From Firmicutes bacterium UBA3932 (GTDB lineage: Bacteria; Bacillota; Clostridia; Peptostreptococcales; Anaerovoracaceae): a stretch of 34,386 nt of DNA. The stretch covers positions 1 to 34,386 of the forward strand of contig DGEG01000025.1 of NCBI GenBank assembly GCA_002385825.1, in the 5' to 3' direction. Made by a program: the position numbers and the translations under genes. Of the stretch, positions 15,227 to 21,759 are shown piece by piece (positions within the stretch are counted from its first letter, which is position 1; each line of letters starts with the position of its first letter). Under the pieces are notes generated by a model. That model had not been told where the DNA came from and did no database searches. It worked only from the letters and a program-made list of their open reading frames with translations.

Positions 15227-16435
15227 ATGGATTTCACAAAATATTTCACCATGAAGGAGAAGGATGCGGCAAGATATGCTGCCGAAAAACTGGATTTCAT
15301 CTTTTCGCCGGGAGATGATCTGGAATGCAAGGAGATCGGGGACGGAAACCTGAACTACATCTTTCGGATCTGGAGAAAATCAGACGGTGCTTCTATCGTA
15401 ATAAAACAATCGGGACCTGTAGCACGGATTTCCGATGAATTCAAGGTATCGCCGGACAGGAACAGGATTGAATACGATATTTTGAAGTATCAGGGAGAAC
15501 TTGCGCCGGGACTGGTCCCGAAGGTATATTTATACGATCCAATAATGAACTGCACTGTTATGGATGATTTATCGGATCATACGATTATGCGTACTGCCAT
15601 GCTTGAACACAGGCAGTTCCCCAGGTTTGCCGAGGATATTACCACCTTTATGGCGAACACCTTGATTCTGACCACTGACTTATGTCTCGATCACAAGCGC
15701 AAGAAAGAGCTGGTTAAGAATTTCATCAATCCGGAATTGTGCGAGATTACCGAGGATCTGGTATATACAGAGCCCTTTAACGATGTCAATAACAGAAACA
15801 GGGTGTTTGAACCCAATAGAGAATGGATTGAGGAAAATGTATACGGAGATGAGGCTTTAAGGCTTGAAACTGCCAAGCTTAAGTTCGAGTTCATGACCAA
15901 CGCCCAGTCTCTCGTTCATGGTGACCTTCACACCGGATCCATATTTATAAAAGAAGATTCCATGAAAGTTATCGATCCCGAGTTTGCGTTTTATGGTCCC
16001 ATGGGCTTTGATATCGGAAACATTGTTGCAAACCTCATGTTTGCCTGGGCCAACGCAGATGCCTATGAAGTCTCCAAACAGAAAGAATGGTTGGAGGAGA
16101 CAATCGTTGCAGTTGTAGATCTTTTCAAAGAGAAGTATAATGTTCTTTTCGATGAAAACGTAACGGAGGTAACGGCCCGTTACAAAGGATTTAAAGAGTA
16201 TTATCTGGACCGGATACTGAGCGATACTGCCGGAGTAGCCGGGCTCGAAGGGTCAAGGCGTATTATCGGCATAGCTCAGGTAAAGGATATAACTACAATA
16301 GAAGATGAAGCCAAGAGGATCAGGGCGGAGAGAATATGTCTTACGGCGGCAAAGAAATTTATTATGAAAAGGGATGAATTCAAGACAGGCAAGGATTTCC
16401 TGGACGTTATCCTGAAGACTGCCGAACAGTTCTGA
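15227..16435 (+). CDS. mtnK: S-methyl-5-thioribose kinase
   Basis: Phosphorylates MTR (and in some organisms 5-deoxyribose) at C1 with ATP; 402 aa, the family's usual length. It has the phosphate-binding loop GDGNLNYIF (38-46), VMDDLSDHTIM (111-121), the MtnK-specific HGDLHTGS (231-238) holding the catalytic Asp, and the metal-binding DPEFAFYGPMGFDIGN (250-265). It lies 85 bases after the permease and 16 before mtnA. The ribosome site is GAAGGGAGAGG. This gene and mtnA are the main evidence for the substrate of the whole locus. Confidence 0.95.
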   Translation: MDFTKYFTMKEKDAARYAAEKLDFIFSPGDDLECKEIGDGNLNYIFRIWRKSDGASIVIKQSGPVARISDEFKVSPDRNRIEYDILKYQGELAPGLVPKVYLYDPIMNCTVMDDLSDHTIMRTAMLEHRQFPRFAEDITTFMANTLILTTDLCLDHKRKKELVKNFINPELCEITEDLVYTEPFNDVNNRNRVFEPNREWIEENVYGDEALRLETAKLKFEFMTNAQSLVHGDLHTGSIFIKEDSMKVIDPEFAFYGPMGFDIGNIVANLMFAWANADAYEVSKQKEWLEETIVAVVDLFKEKYNVLFDENVTEVTARYKGFKEYYLDRILSDTAGVAGLEGSRRIIGIAQVKDITTIEDEAKRIRAERICLTAAKKFIMKRDEFKTGKDFLDVILKTAEQF

Positions 16436-16451
16436 GAAAGGAAGGATCACC

Positions 16452-17513
16452 ATGTCATTTAAAGTTCTGGAGATTACGCCCGTAAAGCTTGACGACGACA
16501 AGAGCGAGCTCATATTGTTGGATCAGACCCTCTTGCCGGGAGAGACCAAATACCTTCATTTGACTACAATTGAGAGTATTTGGGAAGCCATATACAAGTT
16601 GCGGGTCAGAGGCGCTCCGGCCATCGGAATCACCGGAGCCTATGGTGCATATCTGGCGGTTAAGCATAGCCGGGCAGATAATTTCGATGATTTTTACGCG
16701 AAATTCAAAAAGGCGAAAGAGTATCTGGGTTCCTCCAGGCCCACGGCTGTTAATCTTTTCTGGGCTCTCGATCGGATGGAGGATTGCCTGCTGGCCAATA
16801 AGGATAAGAGCATTTCGGATATTAAGCGCGCCCTGCTGGATGAGGCAAATCTCATAAGGCAGGAAGACGAAGATGTCTGTCGCAGCATAGGGGAACATGG
16901 GCTTACGCTTTTGAAGCCGGGAATGGGCTTATTAACCCACTGCAATGCGGGCACCATAGCGACGGCCAAATACGGCACAGCTCTTGCGCCTATCTATCTC
17001 GGTCAGGAGAGAGGTTACAATTTCAAGGTGTTTGCCGATGAAACCAGGCCTTTGCTCCAGGGAGCGAGACTTACCACCTGGGAGCTTATGCAGGCGGGGG
17101 TCGACGTGACCCTCATTTGCGATAACATGGCTTCCATCGTCATGAAAAACGGTTGGATAGATGCTGTACTTGTAGGCTGTGACAGGGTTGCGGCAAACGG
17201 CGACGCCGCAAACAAAATCGGCACATCGGGAGTGGCTATCCTCGCAAAGGAATACGACATCCCCTTCTACGTGCATGCTCCTTTATCCACAATTGATATG
17301 AAGACGAAAACGGGAAAGGATATCCATATCGAACTCAGACCGGGCGAAGAGATTTACAAGGCTTGGTACGAGAAACCCATGGCGCCGGAAGGCGTTAAAA
17401 CCTACAATCCTGCTTTTGATGTAACCGATGCCAAGTATATAACAGCCATTATTACGGAAAAGGGTATAGTGTATCCTCCCTACGAGGAAGGCCTTGTAAA
17501 GCTGTTCGAATAG
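16452..17513 (+). CDS. mtnA: S-methyl-5-thioribose-1-phosphate isomerase
   Basis: Isomerises MTR-1-P to methylthioribulose-1-P; 353 aa. It has RGAPAIGITGAYG (53-65), the catalytic Cys164 in THCNAGTIAT, DETRPLLQGARLT (196-208), and the catalytic Asp244 in GCDRVAANGDAANKIGT. These match the Cys160/Asp240 pair of the Bacillus enzyme and distinguish it from eIF2B-type paralogues. No mtnB, mtnW, mtnX or mtnD follows, so the product is more likely handed to the class II aldolase at the head of the train. A terminator follows within 40 bases. Confidence 0.95.
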   Translation: MSFKVLEITPVKLDDDKSELILLDQTLLPGETKYLHLTTIESIWEAIYKLRVRGAPAIGITGAYGAYLAVKHSRADNFDDFYAKFKKAKEYLGSSRPTAVNLFWALDRMEDCLLANKDKSISDIKRALLDEANLIRQEDEDVCRSIGEHGLTLLKPGMGLLTHCNAGTIATAKYGTALAPIYLGQERGYNFKVFADETRPLLQGARLTTWELMQAGVDVTLICDNMASIVMKNGWIDAVLVGCDRVAANGDAANKIGTSGVAILAKEYDIPFYVHAPLSTIDMKTKTGKDIHIELRPGEEIYKAWYEKPMAPEGVKTYNPAFDVTDAKYITAIITEKGIVYPPYEEGLVKLFE

Positions 17514-17550
17514 ATACACTAACTTCTATAAACGCCACATGAAAAAAACG

Positions 17551-17597
17551 AAAGCGCTGTTGTGTCGGGTTTGTCCGGAAGACAACAGCGCTTTTTT
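17551..17597 (+). terminator. Rho-independent terminator of the BMC/MTR gene train
   Basis: A 13-bp stem (17551-17563 with 17582-17594, core GCGCTGTTG/CAACAGCGC) with an inner small hairpin and a T-run at 17592-17597. It sits 38 bases after the mtnA stop. Confidence 0.92.
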
Positions 17598-17600
17598 CTC

Positions 17601-17651
17601 TTGACAATACATAGATGGTCAAGGTATCATATACCTAAATATTCTATGTAT
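17601..17651 (+). promoter_or_regulatory. PadR promoter with nested dyad operator
   Basis: The promoter is TTGACA (17601-17606), an 18-base spacer, TATCAT (17625-17630). Two perfect inverted repeats share one centre at 17629: the outer ATACATAGA (17607-17615) with TCTATGTAT (17643-17651), and the inner AGGTAT (17622-17627) with ATACCT (17631-17636). They cover the -10 box and likely start site. The ATGT/ACAT content fits PadR-family operators, so autorepression is likely (inference). Confidence 0.7.
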
Positions 17652-17684
17652 GATTTTTCCAAGAATGTAGTGGAGGTTAGAAAG

Positions 17685-18026
17685 ATGGCGATAAACAAAG
17701 GGCTGTTAGGAGGAAGCACGCCGTTATTGTTGCTTTCTCTATTGAAAAACCAGGATTGTTACGGTTATGAAATCATCAAAATCCTCGAAGAACGTTCCGA
17801 TAATACTTTTTCTTTCAAGGAGGGAACCTTGTATCCTGTGCTGCACAAGTTGGAGAACGAGGGATATATTCGTTCTTATTATAAGGAGAAAGACGGGCGG
17901 CAGAGGAGATATTACGCCATAACGGACAGGGGGATAAAGCAGTTGGCAGAAGAAAAAGAACAGTGGAAACGGTTTTCCTTCGCGGTGAATAAAGTGATCG
18001 GCGGTGAAGCAAATGCCATCGCCTGA
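17685..18026 (+). CDS. PadR-family transcriptional regulator
   Basis: A winged-helix repressor, 113 aa: GSTPLLLLSLLKNQDCYGYEIIKIL, then FKEGTLYPVLHKLENEGYI (the PadR hallmark) and the wing YKEKDGRQRRYYAITDRG. The start at 17685 is supported by TGGAGG (17671-17676); a longer frame begins inside the terminator and is not credible. It overlaps the next gene by 14 bases, so the pair is translationally coupled. PadR proteins next to HAAS-domain membrane proteins are a common Firmicute module whose signal is usually unknown. Confidence 0.93.
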   Translation: MAINKGLLGGSTPLLLLSLLKNQDCYGYEIIKILEERSDNTFSFKEGTLYPVLHKLENEGYIRSYYKEKDGRQRRYYAITDRGIKQLAEEKEQWKRFSFAVNKVIGGEANAIA

Positions 18027-18783
18027 AACCCGTGAATTCAGCGTCGAGGCACGGCAGGTGCCGTCGCCGGCAGTCAAGGAGTTTATCCACAAAGTTGTTA
18101 ATAGAGTGCACTTTTTCCCCGATCGACATGATATCGAATTAGAGCTGGCGGCTCATATTGAGGACAGCATGCTTTTTTTACAGGAAGAAGGCGGGCTTTC
18201 TCAGGAAGAGGCGGAAAAAGCAGCCTTGGAGCGCATGGGAGATGCGGTTGAAATCGGCATTGCCCTGAACCGTCAACACAATCCGGTTTTGGGATATATA
18301 TGGTATTTCAGTCGGATTATTGCGGTTTTGCTCTGCATCATCGTGATCTTTCAATCGGTACCTATGCTGCTTGTAAGCGGCTGGACCATCCTGTTCGATC
18401 ATCCCATCCGGGATATCCCCAAGGAATCCATTGTGCGCCATGTTAAGCCCAACGAACTCATAAAACTGGATAGCAGGCGCATTCGCATCACAGATGTGAT
18501 ACAGACGGAAGACGGAGACCTGCACGTGCTTTATTCCAGCTATAACCTGAGCTTTTCCGGCCTACACGGTTGGTCCTCCAGCGGACTTGGGATTTTTAAA
18601 GACGAGGACGGCGAAACTTATTTTAATGGGGGAGGGCGCAGCTCTGCCGGTATTTACAGCCGCGCCAGGAGATCTCTGGACAACTTCCCTTTTGAAAAGG
18701 AGAAGTTGATTATCGAATGGGATTACGCAGGACGCTACTACAAGGTAGAGATCCCCTTGGGGGAGGTGGTGAACAATGGCTAG
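18013..18783 (+). CDS. HAAS/permease-prefix-domain membrane protein, PadR-linked
   Basis: A 256-aa protein. Residues about 20-85 form a helical HAAS-like (DUF1700/permease prefix) domain with ELAAHIEDSMLFLQEEGG followed by LSQEEAEKAALERMGDAVEIG. One or two hydrophobic segments lie at about 94-124, then a beta-rich domain of about 130 residues, probably outside the cell, with no recognised family. The ATG at 18013 is preferred to the GTG at 18004 because GGTGA lies 5 bases before it. HAAS domains are thought to couple PadR-type regulators to membrane events. Function unknown. Confidence 0.75.
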   Translation: MPSPETREFSVEARQVPSPAVKEFIHKVVNRVHFFPDRHDIELELAAHIEDSMLFLQEEGGLSQEEAEKAALERMGDAVEIGIALNRQHNPVLGYIWYFSRIIAVLLCIIVIFQSVPMLLVSGWTILFDHPIRDIPKESIVRHVKPNELIKLDSRRIRITDVIQTEDGDLHVLYSSYNLSFSGLHGWSSSGLGIFKDEDGETYFNGGGRSSAGIYSRARRSLDNFPFEKEKLIIEWDYAGRYYKVEIPLGEVVNNG

Positions 18784-19333
18784 ACTGAAAAAGACCATTC
18801 GGAACCTGTTGCTTATCGCCGTACTGCTGTTTCTGTTCATGAAACTCAACGGGCTGTATTTTTCACCGGTGGAAGCCCTCCATACTTCAGAACGGGATCT
18901 GCATTATGGTCCGTCGGAAATCATTCACAGCTTTGATCATGGAAAAAGCCGGTACTTTCTCACCCGTTATCAGGACATGATTTCATGTTCGCCGATAGAC
19001 CGGTTCTTAGGTGTGTTCTGGCGTTACGGAGCAGGCCATGGAATAGAGAATAAAAAAGAGAGGCCCCTGTTTACATCATATCGCTCAAAGGAAGAGGAAT
19101 GGTTGATCTACGGTATTCGCAACGATCCCTCCATCGTTCGAGTAGAGATAGAAGTAAAAAATGCAGAAGGAGAAACAGAGATTTACAGCAGCGATACGTT
19201 CTATGAAGACATGTTTTATATCATGTGGGAAGGGGAGAATGATAGCGACGTATTGTTTAGTGAAATATTCGTAGGTCTGAAAGCCTACGATGACAAGGGC
19301 ACAGTAGTTTATGATTCAGACTTTCCAATCTAA
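18776..19333 (+). CDS. Hypothetical membrane-anchored protein
   Basis: A 185-aa protein with one N-terminal hydrophobic segment (about 10-24, LLLIAVLLFLFM) after a basic start (MARLKKTIRN), so probably a type II anchor with the remaining 160 residues outside. I recognise no family. Its outer part, like that of its neighbour, is rich in aromatic and acidic residues. It overlaps the upstream gene by 8 bases and so belongs to the PadR operon. The next gene is convergent. Confidence 0.7.
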   Translation: MARLKKTIRNLLLIAVLLFLFMKLNGLYFSPVEALHTSERDLHYGPSEIIHSFDHGKSRYFLTRYQDMISCSPIDRFLGVFWRYGAGHGIENKKERPLFTSYRSKEEEWLIYGIRNDPSIVRVEIEVKNAEGETEIYSSDTFYEDMFYIMWEGENDSDVLFSEIFVGLKAYDDKGTVVYDSDFPI

Positions 19334-19355
19334 AAGACAAAGGCGTTAATGTATA

Positions 19356-20252
19356 TCAGAGACGGCAGCCCTGAAAGCTGCCCCGGCGTTTGAATTCCAT
19401 CTGAATGCTGTTTAGTACCGATCGTTTATTGAGACTCCAGCGAGGCGCAATGAGTCCTTTTACATGAGGATCACCGGTTATGCGATGAACGGTGATCTCC
19501 GGAGGCAGAATCTCTATAGCATCAATAAGCAGGTTGATATATGCATCCTTTTTCAAAACCTGCAGATGTTCGGGATAATACTCTGCTATTTTAGTCCCTT
19601 CTATAATATAGAGTTGATGGAATTTCACGCCGAAGGGTTTTCTATCCGCTACATAGCGTACCGAATCCATCATGTCCGAGGGCGATTCGCCCGGAAGACC
19701 GAAAATCAGGTGGACAACAGTACGGATGCCCGCTTCATTAAGCTTATTCATTGCATCATCAAAAACCTGCAGCGGATAGCCGCGGTTTATAAACGATGCG
19801 GTAGCGTCGTGGATGGTCTGGAGTCCCAGTTCCACCCATAAGTAGGTCCTTTGATTCAATTCTTGCAGGACTTCCATTACTTCATCGGGCAAACAATCGG
19901 GCCTGGTGGCGATGGACAGTCCTACCACACCGGGACAGGCTAAGGCTTCTTCGTATTTTTGCCGAAGAAGGGTGGCCGGCGCATAGGTATTAGAATAGCT
20001 TTGGAAATAGGCAATATACTTACTTTCAGGCCATTTCCCGGTCAATTGTTTTACCTGGTCGGCCATATTACCTGCAGAATAACCGCTTCCGCCGGCCGAA
20101 CAGTAGATGCAGCCTCCCACGCCTTTTGTACCGTCCCGGTTGGGACAGGTAAACCCGCCGTCTACGGAAAGTTTTGCAATACGGCAACCGAATTTCTTCT
20201 TCAAATAAGGCCCGATGGCGTTGTAATGTATACTACCAAAAGGTGAATTCAT
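19356..20252 (-). CDS. Radical SAM protein, TIGR01212 (YtqA/YhcC) family
   Basis: A 298-aa radical S-adenosylmethionine protein. The cluster cysteines are Cys36 (TCPNRDG) and Cys48/Cys51 (GGCIYCSAGGSGYSAG), the spacing of this family rather than plain CxxxCxxC. It also shows YFQSYSNTYAP, LSIATRPDCLP, WVELGLQTIHD and HLIFGLPGE, an Elp3-like radical SAM barrel. The reaction is not established in anything I can see. The ribosome site AGAGAGG lies about 12 bases before the ATG, a long spacing. The gene is divergent from the aromatic operon. Confidence 0.93.
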   Translation of the reverse strand: MNSPFGSIHYNAIGPYLKKKFGCRIAKLSVDGGFTCPNRDGTKGVGGCIYCSAGGSGYSAGNMADQVKQLTGKWPESKYIAYFQSYSNTYAPATLLRQKYEEALACPGVVGLSIATRPDCLPDEVMEVLQELNQRTYLWVELGLQTIHDATASFINRGYPLQVFDDAMNKLNEAGIRTVVHLIFGLPGESPSDMMDSVRYVADRKPFGVKFHQLYIIEGTKIAEYYPEHLQVLKKDAYINLLIDAIEILPPEITVHRITGDPHVKGLIAPRWSLNKRSVLNSIQMEFKRRGSFQGCRL

Positions 20253-20270
20253 TATGATTCTTATACCTCT

Positions 20271-20287
20271 CTAAATTTACAATTTAG
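20271..20287. promoter_or_regulatory. Perfect palindrome upstream of the radical SAM gene
   Basis: CTAAATT, spacer TAC, AATTTAG: seven-bp arms, 19 bases before the start codon of the - strand gene. It may be an operator or a short hairpin in its leader. AT-rich composition makes chance occurrence possible. Confidence 0.35.
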
Positions 20288-20288
20288 C

Positions 20289-20384
20289 GCAATGTTTTCT
20301 TGCTAATCGATATACATATTTTAATCCTACGCAAATGTTTTGTCTAATCGGCACCTTCCATTTAGCATAATTTTCTTGCAATTC
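20289..20384. repeat. Three imperfect direct repeats upstream of the aromatic-operon promoter
   Basis: Copies start at 20289, 20331 and 20365. The first two share GCAA(A)TGTTTT and CTAATCG; the third shares GCA and TTTTCTTGC with the first. The spacing is 42 and 34 bases. The third copy runs into the -35 box at 20376. They could be binding sites for an activator or repressor of either divergent gene; no family is recognised. Confidence 0.4.
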
Positions 20385-20404
20385 ATGAATTACTGTGGTA
20401 TAAC
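20376..20404 (+). promoter_or_regulatory. Promoter of the aromatic amino acid operon
   Basis: TTGCAA (20376-20381), a 17-base spacer, TATAAC (20399-20404). The predicted start is about 20411, 26 bases before the leader-peptide ATG. Confidence 0.75.
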
Positions 20405-20436
20405 AGATAAAAAGTCAAGAAGAAGGGTTTAAGATA

Positions 20437-20559
20437 ATGAGACATACGTCCATCGTTGTAAACTATTTTGCCAACTTTTTTAATAACTTTTTCCAGAGCT
20501 TTTATTTTAGCTTTGGATACTTTTGGTTTGGTAAAAATAGGTGCAACGAAAGCGTATGA
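20437..20559 (+). CDS. Aromatic-rich leader peptide of the aro/phe operon
   Basis: A 40-codon reading frame with a ribosome site GAAGGG 9 bases before the ATG. Between codons 10 and 31 it has ten Phe (F11, F14, F15, F18, F19, F22, F24, F26, F29, F31), three Tyr (Y10, Y23, Y28) and one Trp (W30): 14 aromatic residues of 22. It ends at TGA (20557-20559), directly before the antiterminator arm, and a terminator precedes aroB. This is the architecture of a ribosome-mediated attenuator as in E. coli pheL, with the ribosome stalling when charged tRNA-Phe or tRNA-Tyr is short. It is too short for routine gene callers. The peptide itself probably has no function after synthesis. Confidence 0.85.
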   Translation: MRHTSIVVNYFANFFNNFFQSFYFSFGYFWFGKNRCNESV

Positions 20560-20621
20560 ACTATCCCTAACAGCAGTATAAGTTAACGAAGGTATATTTT
20601 ACAGAGAGTTTAGAGAGGTTC
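20558..20621 (+). promoter_or_regulatory. Predicted antiterminator helix
   Basis: Segment 20558-20570 (GAACTATCCCTAA) can pair with 20610-20621 (TTAGAGAGGTTC): 11 pairs with one bulged A and one mismatch. The second segment contains the whole left arm of the terminator, so the two folds exclude each other. The first segment begins inside the leader stop codon, so a ribosome terminating there would mask it and a ribosome stalled in the Phe/Tyr run would leave it free. Confidence 0.65.
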
Positions 20622-20645
20622 ATCGCATAGAACCTCTCTTTTTTT
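20612..20645 (+). terminator. Attenuator terminator before aroB
   Basis: AGAGAGGTTC (20612-20621), an 8-base loop, GAACCTCTCT (20630-20639), then T at 20640-20645: a perfect 10-bp stem with a T-run. It lies between the leader peptide and aroB in the direction of transcription, so it must be conditional for the operon to be expressed. Confidence 0.9.
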
Positions 20646-20676
20646 AAGCAAGTGTGATTTGAAAGGAGCTTGTGGC

Positions 20677-21759
20677 ATGTCCGAGATAATTGTTAAACTG
20701 CCCGCCGCATCATATAAAATACAGATAGAATCAGGAATCCTGAATATGTGCGGAGAACGGATTCGCGCCGTATCATCCGCAAAGCGTGCCATAGTGATCA
20801 CCGATGAGAAGGTGTGGAGCCTTTACGGCTCCAGGATGGAAGCTGCTTTAAAAAGGGCCGGTTTCCTGACGGATTCCATTCAGGTAGAATCCGGCGAAGG
20901 CAGCAAAACCATAGAGAGCTTCACGAAATTATGCGGACAGTTGGCTGATTTGCACGTGTTGCGCGATAACCTCATCATTGCCTTCGGAGGCGGAGTGGTG
21001 GGGGATTTGGCCGGTTTCACCGCTGCAGTATATATGAGAGGATTGCCCTATGTACAAGTTCCTACCACTCTTTTGGCCCAGGTAGACTCTTCCGTGGGCG
21101 GCAAGACAGGAATAGACCTTCCCCAGGGGAAAAACTTGCTGGGAGCATTCTATCAACCTCTTCTGGTCGTCGCGGATCCGGCACTTTTAAGCACTTTGGA
21201 TAAAAAGCAGTTGTCGGAAGGAATGGCGGAAGTTATTAAGTACGGCGCCATCTCCGACAAGGACCTTTTTCACCAACTTGAGAATTACGGAGGACTTGAT
21301 GAAATCCTCCCACATATGGAAGAAATCGTATACAGGTGTTGCAATCAGAAACGGATTTTTGTGGAATGGGATGAGCGGGACAGCGGAGAAAGAAGGAAGC
21401 TGAATTTTGGCCATAGCTTTGGCCATGCCATCGAAAAAATCGGCGAGTACCGGGCCCACTCCCACGGTGAAGCGGTGGCCATAGGTATGTGCATAGCCGC
21501 GGAAGTGGGTGAAACTCTCGGATTGACCCCTGACGGTACGGGGGAAAGGATAAAAAAACTAGTAGAAACTTATGGTTTGACTTCAAAAATTCAGACGGAT
21601 TATAAGAAACTGATTCACCATATGGCCATAGATAAAAAGAATGATCGAAAAGGATTTAACTTGATTTTGCTAAAAGAGATCGGTGAAAGCCTGGTTCATA
21701 CTATTGGAGAACAGGAACTTGAAGACATTCTCGGAGAAATATTGGAGTTGGCGTTATGA
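20677..21759 (+). CDS. aroB: 3-dehydroquinate synthase
   Basis: Second step of the shikimate pathway, DAHP to 3-dehydroquinate, NAD+ and divalent-metal dependent; 360 aa. It has the NAD-binding FGGGVVGDLAGFTAA, the core VPTTLLAQVDSSVGGKTGIDLPQGKN, EGMAEVIKYG, and metal-binding His residues in NFGHSFGHAIE and HGEAVAIGM. The start was taken at the ATG 20677, 8 bases after AAAGGAG; an upstream TTG in frame would bury that site. First structural gene after the attenuator. It overlaps aroA by ATGA. Confidence 0.97.
   Translation: MSEIIVKLPAASYKIQIESGILNMCGERIRAVSSAKRAIVITDEKVWSLYGSRMEAALKRAGFLTDSIQVESGEGSKTIESFTKLCGQLADLHVLRDNLIIAFGGGVVGDLAGFTAAVYMRGLPYVQVPTTLLAQVDSSVGGKTGIDLPQGKNLLGAFYQPLLVVADPALLSTLDKKQLSEGMAEVIKYGAISDKDLFHQLENYGGLDEILPHMEEIVYRCCNQKRIFVEWDERDSGERRKLNFGHSFGHAIEKIGEYRAHSHGEAVAIGMCIAAEVGETLGLTPDGTGERIKKLVETYGLTSKIQTDYKKLIHHMAIDKKNDRKGFNLILLKEIGESLVHTIGEQELEDILGEILELAL

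Noticed and set aside
15227..17513. Standard methionine salvage operon
   Set aside because: Only mtnK and mtnA are present; mtnB, mtnW, mtnX, mtnC and mtnD are absent around them, so recovery of methionine by the usual route is not supported here.
19364..19382. Hairpin GGCAGC-N7-GCTGCC between the converging genes as a bidirectional terminator
   Set aside because: It lies inside the 3' end of the radical SAM coding region and has no T-run on either strand.
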